Assembly (NCBI RefSeq): GCF_937898925.1
Contig: NZ_CALDKF010000105.1
Span: forward strand, 1 to 64,000
Reading direction: 5' to 3'
Length of the DNA stretch: 64,000 nt
Origin: an uncultured Methanobrevibacter sp.
GTDB taxonomy: Archaea; Methanobacteriota; Methanobacteria; Methanobacteriales; Methanobacteriaceae
In this document: positions 27,915 through 37,077 of the stretch, one piece after another
How positions within the stretch are numbered: position 1 is the stretch's first letter
How the letters are laid out: the number at the start of each line of letters is the position of its first letter
Program-made: the position numbers and the translations under genes
The notes under the pieces: model-generated
Database searches by the model: none
The model's input: only the letters and a program-made list of their open reading frames with translations
What the model was told of the DNA's origin: nothing

Positions 27915-28574
27915 ATGAATAGTATTTCTTTAACAATTACAACTAAAGAAGAGAAAGGAGTTCTCGATGAGATAACCGATATTCTTTCAAGTCATGGAAT
28001 CAATATATCCTATGTTCATCTATATGTAAATGATGATGTGGGAACATTGAATCTTGAGCTTGATCATGTTGAGAAACTCGATGAATTAATCGAAGACTTA
28101 GAGTCTAAGGAATTTATTTTAGATATTGAAATTCATGGTTCCTTAAATGACATTTTCGGTAAAAGGGTTCTTATTTTCGGTGGCGGAGCTCAAGTATCTC
28201 AAGTTGCAGTTGGAGCTATTACAGAGGCAGATAGACATAATATACGTGGAGAGCGTATAAGTGTGGATACTATTCCTTTAGTTGGCGAAGAGAATATTGC
28301 AGAGGCAGTAGATGCAGTAAACAGATTGCCTCGTGTTGGTGTGCTTGTTCTTGCAGGATCCTTGATGGGTGGTAAGATCACTGAAACTGTAAGAAAGTTA
28401 AAGGAAAAGCATGAGGGCTTGATTGTCATCACTTTGAATATGCCTGGAAGTGTAACAGATGAAGCTGATTTGATCGTTACAGATCCAATTCAAGCTGGTG
28501 TAATGGCAGTTATGGCAGTTGCAAGCACTGCAGTATTTGATGTAAAAAGATTAGCAAAGAATAATAAGTTCTAA
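27915..28574 (+). CDS. ehbQ: Ehb operon protein EhbQ with ACT domain
   Basis: 219 residues. The first 75 form an ACT regulatory domain ([28 protein letters not shown]). The rest is a Rossmann-like domain of unknown function with [20 protein letters not shown] and [21 protein letters not shown] domains usually bind amino acids, so it may tie ehb function to biosynthetic status; that is inference. A 189-nt gap precedes it, so it may also have its own promoter. A hairpin follows. Confidence 0.78.
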   Translation: MNSISLTITTKEEKGVLDEITDILSSHGINISYVHLYVNDDVGTLNLELDHVEKLDELIEDLESKEFILDIEIHGSLNDIFGKRVLIFGGGAQVSQVAVGAITEADRHNIRGERISVDTIPLVGEENIAEAVDAVNRLPRVGVLVLAGSLMGGKITETVRKLKEKHEGLIVITLNMPGSVTDEADLIVTDPIQAGVMAVMAVASTAVFDVKRLAKNNKF

Positions 28575-28607
28575 TTATTTTTCTTATTCTTCTCTAACAT
28601 AAGATTT

Positions 28608-28640
28608 ATTAGTCTATTTGACTAATATTATTCTATACTT
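28608..28640 (+). terminator. Candidate terminator of the ehb operon
   Basis: ATTAGTC (28608-28614) and GACTAAT (28620-28626) form a perfect 7-bp stem with a 5-nt loop, followed by a pyrimidine-rich tract. It lies 34 nt after the ehbQ stop and before azlC. Confidence 0.45.
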
Positions 28641-28726
28641 TTATTTTTGATATTTTATCAGAATTCTTATTTTTTATTATATTTTATTTTATGGATGTGT
28701 TTTAAATTACTAGAAAGGAAAAGTTT

Positions 28727-29440
28727 ATGCATGGTTTAAGGTTAGGTATTCCAATCACATTTGGATACATTCCAATGGGAATCGGATATGCCGCTTTAGC
28801 TATTAAGGCAGGTCTCACCCCATTTGAGACAGTTTCAATGTCTGTGCTCATTTATGCAGGTGCTGGACAGATCATGATAGCGACCATGTTGGCTCAAGGA
28901 GCTACTCTTTTCAATATTGTCTTGACTTCATTTGTGCTTAATTTCAGATATTTTGTAATGAACACATGCATTTACAATAAGGTTGATGACGCTTCCCTTG
29001 CTGTTAGAATACCCTCATCACACCTTGCTGTTGATGAAGCATTTGCAATGTTCATGCTAATGGAAGAGTCTTCAATATGGACTTATATTGGTCTTGCAGG
29101 AATTGCATGGATATCTTGGATTTTTGGAGCAATCATTGGTGTAATAGTCTTGAATGTGCTTCCTATAATTGTTGCAAACAGTTTCAATATTTCCTTATAT
29201 GCTTTATTTGTGGCACTATTGGTTCCTGCAGTTAAGGAAAGCAAGGAATTGGCTATTTTAGTTGTAATAACCGCTATCTTAAATGTTGTATTGCAGTTTT
29301 TCATTGGAAATTGGTCATTGATTATAGCTATTCTTTTAGGTGCTCTCATTGGAATGTATATAGTTGATGATGATACTGTTTTAGGGGATGCCTATAAGAC
29401 AGCTGATGAGAATTGCAGTAATAAGGAGGTACAACAATGA
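28727..29440 (+). CDS. azlC: Branched-chain amino acid transporter large subunit AzlC
   Basis: 237-residue membrane protein of the AzlC family, which with AzlD exports branched-chain amino acids. N-terminal GLRLGIPITFGYIPMGIGYA and YAGAGQIMIATMLAQGAT are signatures. AAAGGAA precedes ATG 28727. In-frame codons upstream (ITRKEKF) also resemble the usual family start but begin with ATT directly after a TAA, so the real N-terminus could be seven residues longer. It overlaps azlD by 4 bases. Confidence 0.9.
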   Translation: MHGLRLGIPITFGYIPMGIGYAALAIKAGLTPFETVSMSVLIYAGAGQIMIATMLAQGATLFNIVLTSFVLNFRYFVMNTCIYNKVDDASLAVRIPSSHLAVDEAFAMFMLMEESSIWTYIGLAGIAWISWIFGAIIGVIVLNVLPIIVANSFNISLYALFVALLVPAVKESKELAILVVITAILNVVLQFFIGNWSLIIAILLGALIGMYIVDDDTVLGDAYKTADENCSNKEVQQ

Positions 29441-29760
29441 ATATTACTTTACTCATTATTCTCTGTGCACTTGTTACCTTCATTCCAAGGGTAATTCCAG
29501 CAATCTTTATGGAAAGATTGAATTTCTCTCCTAAATTCGAGAAATTCTTGAATCTGATTCCATACACTGCACTTGCTGCACTTATTTGTCCGGGAGTATT
29601 GACTGTAGACCCTAACTTATGGTACATAGGTCTAATTGGAGCGGTAATTGCAGGTGGACTCGCATGGAAAAAGGTACCTCTTGGAGCTATTGTTATTTTA
29701 ACTGTGATTGTTTTAGTTGCAGTTTACTTAATTGTACCCTTTTTCCCAGTTTTAATTTAA
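29437..29760 (+). CDS. azlD: Branched-chain amino acid transporter small subunit AzlD
   Basis: 107-residue, four-helix membrane partner of AzlC; CALVTFIPRVIPAIFMERLN and LIPYTALAALICPGVL are family features. ATG overlaps the azlC stop (ATGA), and AAGGAGG lies upstream within azlC. Followed by T-rich DNA that may end the transcript. Confidence 0.9.
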   Translation: MNITLLIILCALVTFIPRVIPAIFMERLNFSPKFEKFLNLIPYTALAALICPGVLTVDPNLWYIGLIGAVIAGGLAWKKVPLGAIVILTVIVLVAVYLIVPFFPVLI

Positions 29761-29816
29761 TTCTTTTATTTTTTTTAAACAATTCTTTTTTTACTTTTTT
29801 AATTTAATTCCATTTT

Positions 29817-30692
29817 TTAGCTATTGTCACATAGTTCCTTATATTCACAGTTTTCACATTTCTTTAAATTGGTCTTTACTGTAGGTATTTCACCGTTTTC
29901 AACTATCTTGTTCACACTGGTCAAGACTTTAAAAAAGCTTTTTCTTGCATCTGTATCTATTATTACAGCTCTTCGATCAGCTATTTTCAAGTAATCAATG
30001 TATGCCACTGTAACATATGTGTTGAATTCCTGTTCTATTAGAAGCGCATTAGCTATTGCTTCCATGAAATCACCATCCCAAACTCCATTTATTGGAGGAT
30101 TTGATGATTTTAGTGATATTGGGAAGTAATTTCCCTTTTCTACTTCAATCTTATCGATAACTCCAATTAGATCTAAACCGATATCTCTTATTAGATAGTT
30201 ATACATGCTGATTGGGAAAAACAGGTTTTGGATTTCACTTCCATCCTTATCAAGAACCTTCATTGATTGTGATACTTTTAGAGAAAGTATTTTGATATTT
30301 AGGTTTATTTCATTGATTAGTTCTTTTTTTAGTTCCTTTAGATTATCGTTCTCATCATCTTTCTTTTCTTCATCAATGAATTCTATATCCTCATCCTTTT
30401 TTAAATTGCTTTCATCTATTTCCTCTTTATCATTTATCTCTTCTATAATTTCAAATGTTGTTTTAACCTGATTGCTTATTCCAATTGAAAGTCTCTTTTC
30501 TATCTCATTCTCATCCATATCCTTCTTAATGTGTCTTAAGTTTTTATGAAGAATGTCTTGTATGTCTATTCTAAGATCCTTTAATGTTTTTGAGATAAAA
30601 TAATCCTCTTCCACATCTTCATCAATATTGCTTTGGAAATACAATTTCAAAGGACAAAACATATAACTTTTGATTGTAGATACACTTATCAT
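29817..30692 (-). CDS. Cas4/RecB-like PD-(D/E)xK protein with Fe-S cysteines and weakened active site
   Basis: 291 residues. Cysteines at 13 (YMFCPLKLYF) and 279, 282 and 288 (CENCEYKELC) match the four-Cys [4Fe-4S] layout of Cas4/AddB-type nucleases. LIGVIDKIEV resembles motif II (GxxD). Where Cas4 has a PVEYK-like motif III, this protein has PISLKSS: the acidic residue is replaced by Ser, and the usual QxxxY helix motif is not obvious. A charged Glu/Lys/Asp-rich insertion of about 60 residues separates the N-terminus from the nuclease core. No CRISPR array or other cas gene is in the window, so it is a solo, perhaps non-catalytic, relative. Confidence 0.6.
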   Translation of the reverse strand: MISVSTIKSYMFCPLKLYFQSNIDEDVEEDYFISKTLKDLRIDIQDILHKNLRHIKKDMDENEIEKRLSIGISNQVKTTFEIIEEINDKEEIDESNLKKDEDIEFIDEEKKDDENDNLKELKKELINEINLNIKILSLKVSQSMKVLDKDGSEIQNLFFPISMYNYLIRDIGLDLIGVIDKIEVEKGNYFPISLKSSNPPINGVWDGDFMEAIANALLIEQEFNTYVTVAYIDYLKIADRRAVIIDTDARKSFFKVLTSVNKIVENGEIPTVKTNLKKCENCEYKELCDNS

Positions 30693-31821
30693 ATTTTTAA
30701 CTCCATATTATTTCTGTGGATTAGTCTTTGTTTTTCATATAATAAATAATATGCAGTTATTTTTGATTATAATTTGTTAAAAATAGTTTATTTTATTAAA
30801 TAATTATAATTTTTTATTTTTATTGGAATTTAAGAGTTTTAAATCAATTTTTATATTAGGTTGTAAAATTGATTTTAGCTTGTAATTTTTCATACATTTT
30901 AATTATAAAAACGATTGATTAAAATGATGGTTGTTAACTGAACACTATTAATTTTAATTCGTTTTTTAAAAATAGTTTAATTTATATTAAAATTATAAAA
31001 ATAGTTTTGAATGTAGATAGATAAATTTAATTAAAAATAGTAAATAATAAAAAAATAAAAAAGAAATCCAGTTAAACTGGACTTTCTCTTAATTTTGGAT
31101 AGAAAAGTGCACTGGTATGTGAGGAAATATTCCAAAAATAGAACTGGTGTCAGTAATTTTATTGATGAATAGAAAAAAGTTTCAAAAGAGCAAGAAAGAT
31201 AAGCTTCATAAATATTCAATATAATAACCACTCTTCATATATCCGAACTGCATCTGAATTGTAGTCCTCTCGGTTTGATTGCAATCGTACAATATCCCTA
31301 CAGTTGTGCACTTGTTTGACATACAATACTAGAACATCATGAAGGATTGATGAAATCTATGGAAGAAGTTTTAAAAGATTTCTGCGTGTCATACCTGTTA
31401 TTCACAACATCCAAGAATATTGGACATCGTAGGGGGTATTGGAAGATTAAAGCTTGAAAACGAGATAGACAAGATGGTTGGGCTACCAATTATTAATGGA
31501 AGAATTTGTACAGTCTACGTTCTAGACAATAGGATTAGAAATGTACCCGTTTATTTTTTTGACATTAATTATATAACTTCTAAAAATAAAAAGGCAAGGT
31601 TGTAAAAATGAAAATAAAAAAATGTTTGTGAATCTATGGGACAATCAAATGGACATAGGAAGTACAAATTCTCACAGGAGTACATAGACATTCAAAAAGA
31701 GATGAAGAGGATAGGATTAAGGAAATAAATATAGTTTATATTTTTTTTATTATCCAATCAAAAATTTTATATTCTTTTTGATATATAATATAATTATTAT
31801 TAAATTATATAGGTTGTAAAA
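30693..31821. other. Long gene-poor region with decayed coding traces before the adhesin gene
   Basis: 1.1 kb between divergent genes. 31067-31081 is a perfect 15-nt palindrome (TCCAGTT A AACTGGA). The + strand frames at 31240-31440 read protein-like in pieces (SMEEVLKDFCVSYLL, ATG-less), then shift to 31420-31605 (LKLENEIDKMVGLPIING), and a 30-codon frame at 31636-31728 reads GHRKYKFSQEYIDIQKEM. None has a proper RBS and breaks are frequent, so I read this as the remains of one or more genes. The TATA region for the adhesin lies near 31785. Confidence 0.4.
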
Positions 31822-34800
31822 ATGGTAAAGGGAATAAAAAAAATAAGTTTTCTTGTACTACTAGTATTAATTACTTGTTTATGTTTGGGTTGTGTTTCTG
31901 CTACAGAAGATTCAGATTTAACAGTTTCAAGTATAGATGATAATCTAATTGACACTATAAGTGAAGAAAACTTAATTAATGAGGAAAGCACTTCTGAAGA
32001 TGTTTTTTATTCTTCAGAAAATTCATATAATGAGGATTCTGATTCAAATTATATAATTGATTCTGAAAATCCTAATGAAGATTGTGAAAGTGAAATAAAT
32101 TCTGAAAAAACACTTGGCGCAAGTAATACACAATCCGTTTCAACTTTTGATCAGTTAGAAGAAGCAATATCAAATGGAGGAAATATTACTTTAGCAAGCA
32201 ATATTAATTTTGGTACTAATTACATAAATATAACAGTTGCTGGTACAGTATTAGATGGTAATAATAAACTCATTACTGGATCTTCTTCAACTAAATCTTG
32301 CATTTATGTTTCTGCTAGAGATGTAACTATAAAAAATATAAAAATTCAAAAAAATAAGGCAGGTGCCATATATTGGAATGGTAACAATGGAGTTTTAACC
32401 GGAAGCACATTTAATAACAACAGTGCAGAACATAATGGAGGGGCTGTTTTTTGGAATGGTGCAAATGGAAAAATGAATAGTTGCACATTCAATGGTAATA
32501 ATGTTAATCTCACATATAATTATGATAATTTGGCTCAAGGTGGTGCTGTTTATTGGAATGGTTCTAATGGAAATATGAGTAAGTGTAAATTTGTAAGCAA
32601 TTATGTATATTCTAATTTATCAAATGTTAAGGTTTATGGTGGTGCTGTTTTTTGGAATGGAGTTAAAGGTATAATATCTAATGGTACCTTTAATAATAAT
32701 TATGTTCAAGTCATAACCAATACATCTAATTCAACTGCAGGGGCAGTTTATTGGAAAGGAAATAATGGTAGAATTGAAAATTATACTTTTTCTGGAAATA
32801 CTAGATCATATGTAATCAGAACTTCTAGATATTCATCCAATAGTTCTGTTTATTGGGACGAAGGTGCAGTGAATGGTACTTTTGGTGTAGTAATAAATCA
32901 AACTTTTAATGAAATAACTTTGTCTCATATTTCAAATCTTAAAAACATTACTAACATAACTATAAATGGCACCTCTTTCAAAGCAGGCTATAAAGGCGCT
33001 TTTGACATAAGCAATCTGACAAAAGTAGGGGAATATATATTGACATCCCAATATTCAACTTCTGATTTTTATAATCTATTAATTAATCAAAAGTTTTCAA
33101 TAACTGAAAATGTCAATATAATCCCAAAAAACATTTCTTATGGTAATAATGCATCAATTACTCTGAAATTTAGAGAAAAGATTAATAAAACAGTTTACAC
33201 ATATCTTAACAGCAACATATATTCCGTAAATGTAATTAATGGTACTGGTACTTTATCAGTTCCTCTATTAGATGTTGGAACTTACAATATTAAAGTAAGC
33301 GGATATACTCACAATAATAAATCATTTGTAGTTTCCACATCAAATATAACTGTCTCTCCTAGGAATATTACATTTGGTTCTGTAGAGACTATTCAAATTT
33401 CAACCACTGATAAAAATATACCTTATTTAGTTTTATTAGTTAATAATGTGAAGTATAATGTGTCCATGTATCAAGGATCAGGTTCTATAAATATTTTCAA
33501 TTTAACTCCAAATAAGTATTCCATTACCTTTGAAAATATTAACTATCCTAATTATCAGGTCATAGGACCTACTTCATTTGTAGTTTCTAAAGCAAACCCT
33601 AATCTATATCTTTATTCAATTGACAATCAGACTTATGGTGAAAAAACTGTCGTTAAATTTAAAATGAATTCAACTATCAATGATAGTGTCACAGTTAAAA
33701 TAGGTAATGATACTTTTGATGCAATAGTTAAAGATGGGATTTGCGATTTCATCGTTCCAAAAATATTAAATGTAGGAAATTATACTGCATATGTTAATTT
33801 TTTAGGAAATGAATATTTTAATAGTTCTAGTAAATCTACTATATTTAACATAACTAAAGATACTCTATCCATATCATTTGATAAATCTAATATTGTATAT
33901 TTAGATAAGGTTAATATTATTCTTTCTAAAAAGATTAATGGAACTGTTAGTTTTTTAATTAATGGTGCAACATATATTATTAAAATTACTGACGGTAAAG
34001 GTGCTTTACCTTCCTTTAATGCTGGACAATATAACATTATTGTGTCTGATGCAACAAATTATACTGTAAATTATCTTAACGATAAATTAACAATATCTCC
34101 TCAAAATTATAACTTTATTGAAAGCGTATTCACTGTTAATAAAATTAACACAAAAGTTAGTTTTGTTATAGAATATGATAAGAATTATGATATAATTAAT
34201 GTATGGTTGTCAGATGCAAAAAATAATAAATTAAGCAGTAGATGGGTTTATGTGACTGATGAAAGAGATGGATGGTCTCATAAGCTATACACTGGTTTTG
34301 ATGGTAGCGATTATAAAAACATCACAAAACTTATTATGGGAAACCACCCAATCACTGTAAGATATGATGGAGATGAGAATCATAATAGTGTTTCAACAAC
34401 CTTTGAAGTCACAGTAAATAAGCTTAAGACAATTATGGTTGATAATAAACTTACTTATTATGTAGGAGTTAAAAACAAGTATTTAAAAATAACTCTAAAA
34501 GATCAAAATCAAAAGATCATTAAAAATCAGAAAGTAACACTTACAGTAAACAAAAAATCTTACACTGCTACTACTGATAAAAATGGTGTGGCTACATTTA
34601 AGAACTTCAATATTCAAAAAGCAGGAACTTATAAAGCTACAGTAAAATATGCTGGAATTTACAATTATTATGGAACTTCCTTGAGCACAAAAATTGTAGT
34701 TTATAAAAAAGCTTCTACTTTGACTGTTCCTAAGAAGACCTTCAAAAAAGCAGTTAAAACCAAAAAAATAACTGTTACCTTAAAGTCTGGAAAAACAGTT

Positions 34801-34986
34801 CTTAAAAAGAAAGTAATTAAAGTCACTGTAAATAAAAAAACATATAAGGTTAAAACTAACAATAAAGGAGTTGCTACTGTAAAACTTAAATTAACCAAAA
34901 AAGGAACTTATACAGTTGTAACTAAGTTTGCAGGAGACAGTACTTATAAAGCAGCTACTCGAAAATCTAAAGTAGTAATTAAATAG
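31822..34986 (+). CDS. Adhesin-like surface protein with beta-helix and Ig-like repeats
   Basis: 1054-residue secreted protein. A signal peptide (about residues 1-27, FLVLLVLITCLCLGCVSA) is followed by an acidic Ser/Glu-rich region to about 95. From about 100 to 310 is a parallel beta-helix containing five rungs with the motif GG-A-V-Y/F-W-N-G-x-N-G (GGAVFWNGANGKMNS, GGAVYWNGSNGNMSK). Then come Ig-like/bacterial-type domains and two C-terminal repeats rich in KKxY and KKGTY (KAGTYKATVKYAG, KKGTYTVVTKFAG). No C-terminal membrane helix is present, so attachment is probably through the C-terminal domain to pseudomurein or other proteins. Such proteins are numerous in Methanobrevibacter and are thought to mediate contact with host or partner cells. 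A hairpin terminator overlaps the stop. Confidence 0.85.
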   Translation: MVKGIKKISFLVLLVLITCLCLGCVSATEDSDLTVSSIDDNLIDTISEENLINEESTSEDVFYSSENSYNEDSDSNYIIDSENPNEDCESEINSEKTLGASNTQSVSTFDQLEEAISNGGNITLASNINFGTNYINITVAGTVLDGNNKLITGSSSTKSCIYVSARDVTIKNIKIQKNKAGAIYWNGNNGVLTGSTFNNNSAEHNGGAVFWNGANGKMNSCTFNGNNVNLTYNYDNLAQGGAVYWNGSNGNMSKCKFVSNYVYSNLSNVKVYGGAVFWNGVKGIISNGTFNNNYVQVITNTSNSTAGAVYWKGNNGRIENYTFSGNTRSYVIRTSRYSSNSSVYWDEGAVNGTFGVVINQTFNEITLSHISNLKNITNITINGTSFKAGYKGAFDISNLTKVGEYILTSQYSTSDFYNLLINQKFSITENVNIIPKNISYGNNASITLKFREKINKTVYTYLNSNIYSVNVINGTGTLSVPLLDVGTYNIKVSGYTHNNKSFVVSTSNITVSPRNITFGSVETIQISTTDKNIPYLVLLVNNVKYNVSMYQGSGSINIFNLTPNKYSITFENINYPNYQVIGPTSFVVSKANPNLYLYSIDNQTYGEKTVVKFKMNSTINDSVTVKIGNDTFDAIVKDGICDFIVPKILNVGNYTAYVNFLGNEYFNSSSKSTIFNITKDTLSISFDKSNIVYLDKVNIILSKKINGTVSFLINGATYIIKITDGKGALPSFNAGQYNIIVSDATNYTVNYLNDKLTISPQNYNFIESVFTVNKINTKVSFVIEYDKNYDIINVWLSDAKNNKLSSRWVYVTDERDGWSHKLYTGFDGSDYKNITKLIMGNHPITVRYDGDENHNSVSTTFEVTVNKLKTIMVDNKLTYYVGVKNKYLKITLKDQNQKIIKNQKVTLTVNKKSYTATTDKNGVATFKNFNIQKAGTYKATVKYAGIYNYYGTSLSTKIVVYKKASTLTVPKKTFKKAVKTKKITVTLKSGKTVLKKKVIKVTVNKKTYKVKTNNKGVATVKLKLTKKGTYTVVTKFAGDSTYKAATRKSKVVIK

Positions 34987-35015
34987 TCATTTTATGGCTA
35001 TTTTTTATTTTTTTA
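34981..35015 (+). terminator. Hairpin terminator of the adhesin gene
   Basis: AAATAGTCAT (34981-34990) and ATGGCTATTT (34994-35003) pair with one G-T, with a 3-nt loop, and are followed by T-rich sequence. The stop codon lies within the left arm. Confidence 0.55.
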
Positions 35016-35357
35016 TAATTTTTCTATTTCTAATTTTTCTGCTATGTTAGTTGGAAGGAAACGAAGGAAATCTTGTAAAGTGATTCTCTCAATTAAACAT
35101 AGGAGAAATATTCTATTTTTTTTTACTTGTGATATATACATAAAGAAGCTAAAAATATAACATGGATGAAGTATTCTGTAAATTAATTGTGGGCACGAAT
35201 AAAATACATGTAAAGATAGCAAATATTATTTAAAAATATTAAAAAATAAAATTAAGATAAGTGTACTGGTATCATAACAAAACTATTTTTTTTAAAAAAT
35301 TTAAAAAAACAAAAAAAATAAAATTAATACTTATGAGTTGATAAGTATTAAAAATCA
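35016..35357. other. Gene-free convergent intergenic region
   Basis: AT-rich with no convincing gene. A minus-strand frame at 35013-35222 lacks an RBS. AGATAAGTGTACTGGTAT at 35255-35272 matches 16 of 18 bases of AGAAAAGTGCACTGGTAT at 31101-31118, on the other side of the adhesin gene. Confidence 0.4.
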
Positions 35358-36488
35358 TTAATTTCTTGTATGGTCCACAATCGGACTTTCTCTTAACTTA
35401 ATATACTCATTTAAAGATTCTCTAGTAGTTCCAACAAGAATTCTATACTTTTCAAACTCTCCGTTCTTAAGCACTTTTTCTATTTTTCCTCTTGCAACCA
35501 CTTCTTCGCCGTCTATGACTTCTCCAGCATAGGTGTGGGTAAGTGAAGCTAACTCTGATATTTCAATATCTGGTCCTTCTAGGATTTCAACATCTTCTAT
35601 TGTGTATACTGCAGGATTGTCAAAAGCTCCTAATGCACTCTTTATTGTGCAGTTTACTTTCGCAAATCCTTCTGGTTCGTATACGGTATCTCCCCAGGTT
35701 CCTTCAATCTCATCATAGTTTCTAGTAGCTAGGATGTCGAATAATGTTTCTCTAATGAGTCCTCTATTGCTTTTACGTTCTTCATACCAAGCGAACTCCT
35801 CTTTAGTTAGGCTGTCGTCTTTTATTCTCTTATCATATACAAAGTCCCAGAAATCATCATTGATTCTGTTAAGTGTGATTGATTTGTCTAATTCCTCTAT
35901 GAAAACAGCTTTGTCCTTGTTATCCTTGTATGCCTTGATTGCATTTCTATGGTTTTCAAGGCCGTAGACTACAAAGTCAAGGTCTGAAGTTCCTGCCTTT
36001 TGAAGTCCTGGCAAGATTGATCCTGAGATTCCAAGGTCATCATAGCTGATTCCTGCTACATAATGGAAAAAGTCTGATAAGTCAAATAATTTGCTTAAGA
36101 GCTCTTCTTTATAGTCAAGCTCTTCACCATTTGCCACTTTAGTGTTGATTTCGTCATAATAAGTTTCTCTAAGACCTTTCAATCTTTCTTCAGGTTTTAT
36201 GATTCTTTCAACCTTATCTATAGGAACTCCCATCATTTCAACGTTTGTAACGTCACAGAAGTATAAGTAATCTGGGTGATTTTCTCTTAAATATGCATAA
36301 GCTTCTTCAGATCCAACTTTGGAATATCTGATTCCATCCTTTTCCCTGTCTCCATTCTCATCTGGAATGTATCTTAAAAAGCAGATAATCCTATCTTCAG
36401 GGTGAATGTAATTGGTTGAAGCAAATAATAATCCATCTGTACTTATAATAAAGTCTCTTGTCCTAACAGTTTTTTCGATTTTATCCAT
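35358..36488 (-). CDS. Predicted nucleotidyltransferase (COG1665-like, Pol beta fold)
   Basis: About 376 residues, a conserved archaeal protein with a Pol-beta-type nucleotidyltransferase core: GISGSILPGLQKAGTSDLDF gives the GS(x)nDxD active-site pattern near residue 155-180. The N-terminal 140 residues and the C-terminal beta-rich domain (TYAGEVIDGEEVVARGKIEK) have no assigned function. Archaeal members are uncharacterised; tRNA or small-molecule nucleotidylation is possible. Start at ATG 36488 with GTGAT just upstream; a GTG at 36497 is an alternative. Single gene. Confidence 0.75.
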   Translation of the reverse strand: MDKIEKTVRTRDFIISTDGLLFASTNYIHPEDRIICFLRYIPDENGDREKDGIRYSKVGSEEAYAYLRENHPDYLYFCDVTNVEMMGVPIDKVERIIKPEERLKGLRETYYDEINTKVANGEELDYKEELLSKLFDLSDFFHYVAGISYDDLGISGSILPGLQKAGTSDLDFVVYGLENHRNAIKAYKDNKDKAVFIEELDKSITLNRINDDFWDFVYDKRIKDDSLTKEEFAWYEERKSNRGLIRETLFDILATRNYDEIEGTWGDTVYEPEGFAKVNCTIKSALGAFDNPAVYTIEDVEILEGPDIEISELASLTHTYAGEVIDGEEVVARGKIEKVLKNGEFEKYRILVGTTRESLNEYIKLRESPIVDHTRN

Positions 36489-36497
36489 TTTAATCAC

Positions 36498-37077
36498 AAT
36501 TTTGATTTAATAAGCATTATTTATAATATACTATTTACTATATTCTCTTATTATTAATTAAGTTTTATATTTTTATTTTTTCTATTTTTATGAACTCATT
36601 TTTCAATAGTTTTTAATTTAATAAAAATAAAATAGGTAATTTTTTGAGCTAAAATTTCAATAGTTTTTTAGGTATATAAAAATTAAATCGATAATAATAT
36701 TAACTATCAAAACCTAACTAATATTGTAGTTAGTTCTATGTCATTTTTTCAAATTTTGTATTTGAATTTCTAGAAAGCTTTTAGCAATAAAAAGCTTGAA
36801 TGAAGGAAATAATGGCATACGTGAACTTCCAACAAATCCATAATTTCAAAAATAGATTATGAATCGTTAATTATTGTAACGGCTTAATTATAGACTTTAT
36901 TTCCATATTATTAAATTGGATGTGAATCTAAAAGTTTTTTAGACTCTTATGAATCTAACAGTAAGCAATTGGATTTGTCATCTGGTTAATAATATTTCCC
37001 AGAGTTCTATAACTTGATTGTTATGATATGATTTGTAATTTAGACCTGGAAGAATTATTAAATCCGGAGGTGTCGTA
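36498..37077. other. 580-bp upstream region with several hairpins, before the first CBS gene
   Basis: No gene seen. Perfect short hairpins occur: CTAACTA/TAGTTAG (36714-36733), AAAGCTTTT/AAAAAGCTT near 36773-36797, and TCTAAAA/TTTTAGA (36927-36943). They could form a structured leader for the CBS gene or mark a small RNA. A very strong CGGAGGTG site lies just before 37078. Confidence 0.4.

Noticed and set aside
35013..35222. Minus-strand 69-codon ORF after the adhesin gene
   Set aside because: No RBS, overlaps the terminator region, and no recognisable domain.
35533..35967. Several + strand ORFs inside the nucleotidyltransferase-like gene
   Set aside because: Antisense shadows of a well-conserved minus-strand gene.
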